The position numbers and the translations under genes were made by a program. Positions 58,286 through 64,000 of a stretch of DNA of 64,000 nucleotides are shown here, piece after piece (positions within the stretch are counted from its first letter, which is position 1; every line of letters begins with the position of its first letter). Origin of the DNA: Alteromonas ponticola (GTDB taxonomy: Bacteria > Pseudomonadota > Gammaproteobacteria > Enterobacterales > Alteromonadaceae); NCBI RefSeq assembly GCF_012911815.1, contig NZ_JAATNW010000001.1, forward strand, positions 186,001-250,000, written 5' to 3'. The notes beneath the pieces are model-generated. The model made no database searches. It was not told the origin of the DNA and saw nothing but the letters and a program-made list of their open reading frames with translations.

Positions 58286-60205
58286 ATGAGGAAACGACAG
58301 ACCATCCGCGATCATACCGCCGAAGCAAACTTATTTGCCCGGCGCGCAACGGTAGCTATTCTGATCGTTTTTGTGATGTTAAGCATTATCGTCAGTAACT
58401 TGTATGTCCTGCAGGTTGAACAATATGAAGATTTTCAGACACGCTCAAATGGCAATCGTATTAAAGTATTACCCATTGCGCCGAACAGAGGGCTGATATA
58501 CGACCGCAATGGGGTATTATTGGCAGAGAACCGGCCTGTATTCAGTCTTGAGCTGATACCTGAACAAATTGAAAACCTTCCGGTCACATTGGGTGAGCTC
58601 ACCAAATTACTGGCGATCACCGATGAGGAAATAGAAAACTTTTTCGCCACCCTGCGTGGTCAGCGGCGCTTTAAGCCGGTAGCATTAAAAACGCTGCTAA
58701 ATGAAGAAGAAGTGGCGCGATTTTCAGCGCAAAAACATCGCTTCCCCGGTGTCAGCATTGAGGCCAGATTGTCTCGCCACTATCCGTTTGCCAGCACACT
58801 CACCCATGTATTGGGTTATGTGGCTAAAATCAATAAAACCGATCTACAAAAGATTATCGAAGCGGGTCAGGAAGCCAATTACGCGGCAACCTATGACATT
58901 GGCAAGTTAGGGATTGAGAAGTTTCACGAAGATTTGCTGCACGGAACAGTTGGCTTTCAACAGGTTGAAGTGAATAATCAGGGTAGAATTATTCGGGTGT
59001 TAGATGTTGAGCCGCCCCAACCAGGCAAAGATATCGTACTTAACATCGATATCGAGCTACAACTAGCGGCACAGCAGCAACTGGAAGGTCAGCGTGGCTC
59101 GATTGTGGTCACTTCCCCGGAAACCGGCGGTGTGCTGGCGATGTATAGCAGCCCCAGTTATGACCCCAATTTATTTGTGCATGGCATTAGTCGAACGAAT
59201 TACGCCGCGTTACTTAATTCTGAGGACCGCCCCCTCATCAACCGCGCAACCCAAGGCCAATACCCTCCTGCCTCTACCGTTAAGCCGCATCTTGCGCTAT
59301 TAGGTCTTGAGCAGGAAGTGATAACTGCCAAAACATCAATCATTGACCATGGCCGCTACCGTTTACCCAATGTCGATCACGTTTGGCGTGACTGGAAACG
59401 CTGGGGGCATGGTAAAGTAAATGTAACTAAAGCGATTGAAGTGTCGTGCGATACGTTTTACTACGACTTGGCCTACCAGCTTGGTATAGATCGGATCAGT
59501 GAAGCAATGACCGAGTTTGGCTTTGGCGACTATACCGGCATTGACCTTTACGAAGAGTCAGATGCCAACATGCCCAGCCGTGGCTGGAAACGTGCTCGTT
59601 TCAACCAGCCCTGGTATATCGGTGATACCATTCCGGTAGGCATCGGCCAAAGTTTTTGGACCACCACTCCGATTCAGTTAACGCATACAATTAACGCGCT
59701 GATAAACCGCGGTGAAAGATACGTACCGCAGATCCTGCGTGGCTTCATGAGTGAAACCGGCACCATCGAATTAGAACCGTTAAAATCGCTGCGCCCGATT
59801 ATTGTCAAACAACCCAAGAATTGGAATATCGTGCTGGATGCCATGTATGGGGTAGTTAACCGGGAAGATGGCACTGCCAAAGCTGCATTCAAGGATACCC
59901 CCTACGTGTCGGCTGGAAAAACGGGCACAGCACAGCTTTTTTCAGTCGGCCAAAACGAAAGTTACAAAGAAGAAGATGTTGCAGAACGTTTGAGAGACAA
60001 TGCAATGTACGTCGGCTACGCCCCCTATGAAGCACCAGAAATGTCAATAACCGTGGTGCTTGAAAATGCCGGTGGCGGCAGTAGTAATGCAGCGCCTATT
60101 GCGCGCAATATGATGGATTTCTTCTTTCGCAATCATGCTTTTACGCCTCAACTGACTCAATCTGACAAATCTTTGGTGACTACTCATGAAACGCACGCAG
60201 ATTAA
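58286..60205 (+). CDS. mrdA: penicillin-binding protein 2 (MrdA)
   Basis: MrdA is the transpeptidase of the elongasome and works with RodA. The 639-residue protein has an N-terminal membrane helix (about 24-45), a dimerisation/pedestal domain (APNRGLIYDRNG), and the transpeptidase domain with SxxK as PASTVKP, SxN-type SCDTFYYD, and the KTG motif SAGKTGTAQ near 545. Length fits E. coli PBP2 (633). The end overlaps the rodA start by 20 bases. Confidence 0.97.
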   Translation: MRKRQTIRDHTAEANLFARRATVAILIVFVMLSIIVSNLYVLQVEQYEDFQTRSNGNRIKVLPIAPNRGLIYDRNGVLLAENRPVFSLELIPEQIENLPVTLGELTKLLAITDEEIENFFATLRGQRRFKPVALKTLLNEEEVARFSAQKHRFPGVSIEARLSRHYPFASTLTHVLGYVAKINKTDLQKIIEAGQEANYAATYDIGKLGIEKFHEDLLHGTVGFQQVEVNNQGRIIRVLDVEPPQPGKDIVLNIDIELQLAAQQQLEGQRGSIVVTSPETGGVLAMYSSPSYDPNLFVHGISRTNYAALLNSEDRPLINRATQGQYPPASTVKPHLALLGLEQEVITAKTSIIDHGRYRLPNVDHVWRDWKRWGHGKVNVTKAIEVSCDTFYYDLAYQLGIDRISEAMTEFGFGDYTGIDLYEESDANMPSRGWKRARFNQPWYIGDTIPVGIGQSFWTTTPIQLTHTINALINRGERYVPQILRGFMSETGTIELEPLKSLRPIIVKQPKNWNIVLDAMYGVVNREDGTAKAAFKDTPYVSAGKTGTAQLFSVGQNESYKEEDVAERLRDNAMYVGYAPYEAPEMSITVVLENAGGGSSNAAPIARNMMDFFFRNHAFTPQLTQSDKSLVTTHETHAD

Positions 60206-61301
60206 GCCGAACCAGGTCACCATATTGCAGCGAGTACATATTGATGGTCCGTTGTTGTTTGGGCTGTTGGTCTTGATGGCGGTAGGCCTGGCCACGTTAT
60301 TTTCGGCTACCGGCCAGGATCCGGGTCAATTACAGCGTCAATTCATGCGTATGGGGGTAGCCTTAGTGGTCATGCTGGCCATGGCTCAGGTGCCGCCGAT
60401 GGCGTATCGCAGGCTGTCAATTTATGCTTTCGCGATAGGTATCATAATGCTTGTGGCCGTATTACTGTACGGTGATATAGGTAAAGGCGCTCAGCGCTGG
60501 CTGGACCTGAAAGTTATTCGCTTTCAGCCTTCTGAAATGATGAAACTGGCAGTACCCATGATGGTGGCGTGGTACATCAGCAATTACAATCTTCCACCCA
60601 AAACCAACCAGGTGTTTGTTGCCTTTGTCATTGTGGTCGTACCCACCGTTCTTATCGCCAAACAACCTGACCTGGGCACTTCACTGCTGATTGCCAGCTC
60701 GGGGATTTTTGCGATTTTTCTGGCTGGGATGAGTTGGCGGCTGATTGGTTTTCTTTCATTACTCGGTGGCGCGTTCCTACCGATTATGTGGTTTTTTCTG
60801 ATGAAGGAATACCAAAAGCAGCGCGTCATTACCTTTATGAACCCGGAAAGCGATCCATTAGGCGCGGGCTATCACATTATCCAATCTAAAATTGCAATTG
60901 GTTCTGGCGGGCTGCATGGCAAAGGATGGCTTGAAGGTACGCAATCACAATTAGAGTTTTTACCTGAACGTCACACCGATTTTATTTTTTCTGTTTTCAG
61001 CGAAGAATTCGGTTTAGTGGGTGTACTGGGTCTGTTGGCCATTTATCTTTTCATCATTACCCGTGGATTAATTATCGCTAACCGCGCCCAGGATGCTTAC
61101 AGCAAACTTCTTGCGGGCAGCATCACATTAACGTTCTTCGTTTATGTATTTGTTAATATGGGAATGGTCTCCGGATTGTTGCCGGTGGTGGGGGTCCCCT
61201 TACCTTTAGTGAGTCACGGCGGCACGTCGATGGTGACATTGATGGCAGGATTTGGCATGCTGATGGCCATAAGTACACAAAAAAGATTAATATCACGATA
61301 A
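60186..61301 (+). CDS. rodA: peptidoglycan glycosyltransferase RodA (MrdB)
   Basis: RodA is the SEDS-family polymerase of the elongasome. The 371-residue protein has about ten transmembrane helices. Conserved SEDS motifs include GKGAQRWLDL, FQPSEMMKL, KQPDLGTSLL, and the putative catalytic aspartate region LPERHTDFIFSVFSEEFG; it ends with VGVPLPLVSHGGTSMV. It overlaps mrdA by 20 bases and rlpA by 1, consistent with co-translation. Confidence 0.97.
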   Translation: MKRTQIKPNQVTILQRVHIDGPLLFGLLVLMAVGLATLFSATGQDPGQLQRQFMRMGVALVVMLAMAQVPPMAYRRLSIYAFAIGIIMLVAVLLYGDIGKGAQRWLDLKVIRFQPSEMMKLAVPMMVAWYISNYNLPPKTNQVFVAFVIVVVPTVLIAKQPDLGTSLLIASSGIFAIFLAGMSWRLIGFLSLLGGAFLPIMWFFLMKEYQKQRVITFMNPESDPLGAGYHIIQSKIAIGSGGLHGKGWLEGTQSQLEFLPERHTDFIFSVFSEEFGLVGVLGLLAIYLFIITRGLIIANRAQDAYSKLLAGSITLTFFVYVFVNMGMVSGLLPVVGVPLPLVSHGGTSMVTLMAGFGMLMAISTQKRLISR

Positions 61302-62155
61302 TGCGCTATGTAGTTGTTTTATTTTTGATGCTGGTTGTCGCTGGTTGTCAAGCACCCCCTCAGGGCCGATATAAACAGCGACACGATTCCGCCCCACTTT
61401 TTCAACACAAAGAAATCTCCATTGTGGACGCGGTTCCTAAATATGAACCTTACCGAACCTATAACAGCCGCCCTTACGAGGTACTGGGGCAGCGCTACTA
61501 TCCGCTACAAACCGGTAAGGGATTTGAGGAAGAAGGGTATGCTTCCTGGTATGGCCAGAAGTTTCATGGTCATCTCACTTCCAATGGTGAGACCTACAAC
61601 ATGTTTGCGATGACCGCTGCGCATAAAACGTTACCCCTGCCCTCTTACGTACGCGTCACAAACCTTGAAAATAACCGTCAGGTTATCGTCCGAGTCAATG
61701 ACCGCGGCCCGTTTCATTCTGACCGAATTATCGACCTGTCTTATGCAGCCTCGCATAAATTAGGTTATCAAAGTAAAGGTACCGCTAAGGTACACCTAGA
61801 GGTGATTCACTTTGATGAAGAAAATAATGTTACTGTGGGTCGTCAACCGACTGTGTCCTATGCAGAATACGCAGGGCTTGACAGTCCGCAAGACAACGTC
61901 ACTGAAACCACCGAGTTAACTTTTACCACAGGTTTGTTTATTCAGGTGGCTGCGCTTACCGATATCGAACGCGCACGTTCGGTCTCCACCGTGCTCTCAT
62001 CACTGTATCAGGTTCCCACTGCGATGCCGTTGGTGGATAATGTATATAAGCTGAGACTGGGGCCATTAACTGACAAGTTTCAAGCAAAAATGCTGTTAGC
62101 TGAATTGAAAAGGAATGGTTATCCCGGGGCGTACACCGTTGAGATGAATTTGTAA
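61301..62155 (+). CDS. rlpA: septal ring lytic transglycosylase-type lipoprotein RlpA
   Basis: RlpA is an outer-membrane lipoprotein that in some species cleaves denuded glycan strands at the septum. The 284-residue protein has a lipobox (VAGC, C16), a double-psi beta-barrel with GYASWYGQKFHG and RVNDRGPFHSDRIIDLS (which contains the catalytic aspartate), and a C-terminal SPOR domain (about 205-282) for septal targeting. It begins one base into the rodA stop. A 180-base gap with no evident gene separates it from dacA. Confidence 0.94.
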   Translation: MRYVVVLFLMLVVAGCQAPPQGRYKQRHDSAPLFQHKEISIVDAVPKYEPYRTYNSRPYEVLGQRYYPLQTGKGFEEEGYASWYGQKFHGHLTSNGETYNMFAMTAAHKTLPLPSYVRVTNLENNRQVIVRVNDRGPFHSDRIIDLSYAASHKLGYQSKGTAKVHLEVIHFDEENNVTVGRQPTVSYAEYAGLDSPQDNVTETTELTFTTGLFIQVAALTDIERARSVSTVLSSLYQVPTAMPLVDNVYKLRLGPLTDKFQAKMLLAELKRNGYPGAYTVEMNL

Positions 62156-62335
62156 CTTGCTTTTTGACGCGCTTAATTGAAGCAGAAATAAGTCAATTCC
62201 AGGGCTTTATGGTGGAATATTGTCAGTTTATCTATTAATCGTTAAACTTTTTCGGTAAAACCTAGTCGTACAACGGGCCTTACGATAGAATCCATCCATT
62301 GTTGTCGTTACGATTACACGATTGAAAATAAAATT

Positions 62336-63517
62336 ATGTTGAAAAAGAATTTACGCGCTAACTCATTGTCATTTTTTAGCACTTTGCTATTGGTGATCAG
62401 TTTTACCTTTTCCGCTTCTGCTGCAGTAGTGATCCCTCCTGCTCCAAGTGTGGACGCAAAAGGATTCGTCCTGACCGATTTTGAAACCGGGCACGCCATT
62501 GCAGAGCAAAATGCTGATATGCAGCTGGCACCGGCTAGTTTAACTAAAATGATGACCGCTTATGTGGTGGGTAAAGAACTCAACGAAGGCAACATTGCCC
62601 TCACCGACAAAGTCACTATTTCTGAGAACGCATGGGCCAAAAAATTTCCAGAATCATCTAAAATGTTTATCGAAGTTGGCACCCAGGTGACGGTTGACGA
62701 GCTTTTGCACGGAATGATTATTCAGTCTGGTAACGACGCTTGTGTGGCACTGGCTGAACACGTAGCAGGTTCAGAAAGTGCATTTGCCAGTATGATGAAC
62801 GCGCACGGCACTAACATTGGTATGACAGGTTCTAATTGGGTCAACAGCCATGGACTGCATGACCCTGATCACTTCACTACCCCTCGTGATATGGCCATCC
62901 TGTCAAAGGCATTGATTGAAGAAACACCTGACGTGTATGCCCTTTTTAAACAAAAAGAGTATACTTTTAACGGCATCAAGCAGTACAACCGTAATAGCCT
63001 GCTGTGGGATCAGAGCTTAAATGTTGATGGTATCAAAACGGGCCACACATCGGATGCCGGTTACAGCCTGGTGACATCAGCTGAACAAGGCGGAATGCGT
63101 CTGGTATCAGTTGTTATGGGTACGGATAGCGAACGCTCACGCAAAGTTGAAAACAAAAAATTGTTACGGTACGGTTTTCGCTTCTATGAGACAGTTACAC
63201 CTTATAAAGCGGGAGAGAGTTTCGTTTCTCACCGTATCTACATGGGTGACAGAGAAACGGTCGATTTAGGCATCAATCAGGCCACGCCTATCACCATTCC
63301 CCGCGGTCAGGCAGATAATCTGAAAGCTAACTTTGAACTGAATAAAAAGCTGGAAGCCCCACTGGCAAAAGGTCAGGTTGTTGGAACGCTATATTTACAG
63401 CTAGATGGCGAAGACGTAGCGCAGTACCCCCTGGTCACCTTACAGGAAGTAAAAGAAGGCAGCTTTTTCGACCGCATTATTGATTACGTCATGTTGCAAA
63501 TCGGTTGGGGTGAGTAA
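62336..63517 (+). CDS. dacA: D-alanyl-D-alanine carboxypeptidase DacA (PBP5/6 type)
   Basis: DacA trims the terminal D-alanine from peptidoglycan pentapeptides. The 393-residue protein has a signal peptide (hydrophobic 11-28, cleaved after ASA), the SxxK motif in ASLTKMM, the SGN motif in IQSGNDACVALAEH, and KTG as IKTGHTSDAG. The C-terminal beta domain is followed by an amphipathic anchor helix (DRIIDYVMLQIGW). It is located between rlpA and ybeD, the standard gammaproteobacterial position. Confidence 0.97.
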   Translation: MLKKNLRANSLSFFSTLLLVISFTFSASAAVVIPPAPSVDAKGFVLTDFETGHAIAEQNADMQLAPASLTKMMTAYVVGKELNEGNIALTDKVTISENAWAKKFPESSKMFIEVGTQVTVDELLHGMIIQSGNDACVALAEHVAGSESAFASMMNAHGTNIGMTGSNWVNSHGLHDPDHFTTPRDMAILSKALIEETPDVYALFKQKEYTFNGIKQYNRNSLLWDQSLNVDGIKTGHTSDAGYSLVTSAEQGGMRLVSVVMGTDSERSRKVENKKLLRYGFRFYETVTPYKAGESFVSHRIYMGDRETVDLGINQATPITIPRGQADNLKANFELNKKLEAPLAKGQVVGTLYLQLDGEDVAQYPLVTLQEVKEGSFFDRIIDYVMLQIGWGE

Positions 63518-63549
63518 TTCCCCACCGTAACATTGCTGGTTGATGTAAA

Positions 63550-63588
63550 ACGGCGGCAGGGTTTGCTATAATCCCGCCGCCGTTTTTG
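63550..63588 (+). terminator. terminator of the dacA transcript
   Basis: ACGGCGGC (63550-63557) pairs with GCCGCCGT (63576-63583), with GGG/CCC pairs added inside, and TTTTTGTTT follows. It is a strong GC-rich terminator, and its loop carries a promoter -10 box; see the findings. Confidence 0.85.
63564..63572 (+). promoter_or_regulatory. extended -10 promoter for ybeD-lipB
   Basis: TGCTATAAT at 63564-63572 is a perfect extended -10, located inside the loop of the dacA terminator. A start near 63579 would give ybeD a leader of about 40 bases. Confidence 0.5.
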
Positions 63589-63618
63589 TTTATCACTCTT
63601 AAGTTTCAAGGATATCTG

Positions 63619-63882
63619 ATGGATACCCGTTTTGACGAATTATTAGACTTTCCCACCTATCAGACGTTTAAAGTGATGGGTGTGGCTGATGATGCACTTC
63701 CTGTTGAAGTGATTAGCTGCCTGCAGCGCCTTGCGCCCGGTGATTACACCCCCAGTGTTAAACCCAGCAGTAAAGGAAATTATCATTCAGTGTCCGTCAG
63801 TGTGCGCGTCACCAGTAAAGAACACATGGAAGAGATTTACACCGAGCTGGCAAAAATTGAGTTGGTCAGGGTCGTATTATAG
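63619..63882 (+). CDS. ybeD: DUF493 regulatory protein YbeD
   Basis: YbeD is a small ACT-like fold protein between dacA and lipB in gammaproteobacteria. I start at ATG 63619 (AAGGA at 63608-63612), which gives 87 residues, MDTRFDELLDFPTYQTFKVM, matching E. coli (87). The ending EEIYTELAKIELVRVVL is also typical. Function is not established; the neighbourhood implies a link to lipoate metabolism. Its stop overlaps the lipB GTG by one base. Confidence 0.94.
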   Translation: MDTRFDELLDFPTYQTFKVMGVADDALPVEVISCLQRLAPGDYTPSVKPSSKGNYHSVSVSVRVTSKEHMEEIYTELAKIELVRVVL

Positions 63883-64000
63883 TGCAGGCAAAACTATCAC
63901 CGACGGTGATCAGACATTTGCATCGACAGCCGTATCAGCAGGTATGGCAGGCAATGCAGCAGTTGACTGACACTCGCGACACCACGACCGCAGACGAAAT
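63882..64000 (+). CDS. lipB: octanoyltransferase LipB, N-terminal part (runs off the window)
   Basis: A GTG at 63882, sharing a base with the ybeD stop, opens a frame that runs past the right edge. About 39 residues are visible, including VIRHLHRQPYQQVWQAMQQL and DTRDTTTADE, which fit the N-terminal segment of LipB before its EHPPVFT motif. LipB transfers octanoyl from acyl carrier protein to lipoyl domains. The call rests on this short stretch and the ybeD-lipB gene order. Confidence 0.8.
   Translation, partial: MQAKLSPTVIRHLHRQPYQQVWQAMQQLTDTRDTTTADE

Overview
The window is a chromosomal segment of a Gram-negative gammaproteobacterium, most likely a marine member of the Alteromonadaceae (Alteromonas or a close relative). 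I infer this from the gene orders (comEC-msbA-lpxK-ycaR-kdsB, smc-zipA-ligA next to divergent cysZ, ftsH-folP-glmM-tpiA-secG-tRNA-Leu, leuS-lptE-holA-nadD-rsfS-rlmH-mrdA-rodA-rlpA-dacA-ybeD-lipB), the protein sequences and the moderate base composition. Almost all of it is densely packed chromosomal coding sequence. I saw no rRNA, phage, transposase, integrase, plasmid, CRISPR or toxin-antitoxin locus. One tRNA gene is present.

Layout. 1-1.7 kb: the 3' end of tcdA, a small hypothetical gene, and a GNAT/DUF2919 pair. 1.8-3.3 kb: rimO and a two-way terminator. 3.3-11.2 kb: a minus-strand envelope operon, comEC-msbA-lpxK-ycaR-kdsB, extended by a short-chain dehydrogenase and a secreted kelch propeller. 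11.2-18.6 kb: DUF2062, ligA, zipA and smc. 18.8-22 kb: cysZ, a Sel1/zinc-peptidase protein and nlpI. 22-23.3 kb: cdd, a truncated SGNH/AlgX-like gene and DUF1244. 23.3-30.4 kb: pnp, a MscS-type channel and a putP-proB-proA proline operon with an unusual leader. 30.8-41.9 kb: a group of mostly stress or accessory genes (topoisomerase IB, DUF1269-like membrane protein, SDR, DUF2878, a phosphatase-lipid kinase fusion, gdhA, hemerythrin, DUF2254, Pmp3, a degenerate GGDEF/EAL protein). 42-48.5 kb: tRNA-Leu, secG, tpiA, glmM, folP, ftsH and yhbY. 48.5-52.5 kb: an HSD10-like dehydrogenase, a Lon-family protease and an SRPBCC protein. 52.6-64 kb: the leuS-to-lipB cluster, which joins translation, LPS transport, replication, NAD synthesis, ribosome silencing and cell elongation.

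How the parts work together. Lipid A/Kdo synthesis and export (kdsB, lpxK, msbA, lptE), peptidoglycan synthesis (glmM, mrdA, rodA, dacA, rlpA, zipA) and envelope turnover (nlpI, ftsH) dominate. The middle of the window holds osmotic and general-stress functions: proline uptake and synthesis, MscS, Pmp3 and hemerythrin.

The most notable large-scale feature is a broken chromosomal supercluster. In many gammaproteobacteria the order is rlmE-ftsH-folP-glmM-secG-tRNA-Leu-rimP-nusA-infB-rbfA-truB-rpsO-pnp-nlpI. Here the two ends lie in the same order and orientation, but rlmE is missing, and rimP to rpsO are replaced by about 16.6 kb of proline and stress genes. No wholly new multi-gene system is evident. 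The best leads are the putP leader, the supercluster replacement, the phosphatase-lipid kinase fusion with its upstream palindrome, and the SGNH fragment that starts exactly at the cdd stop.
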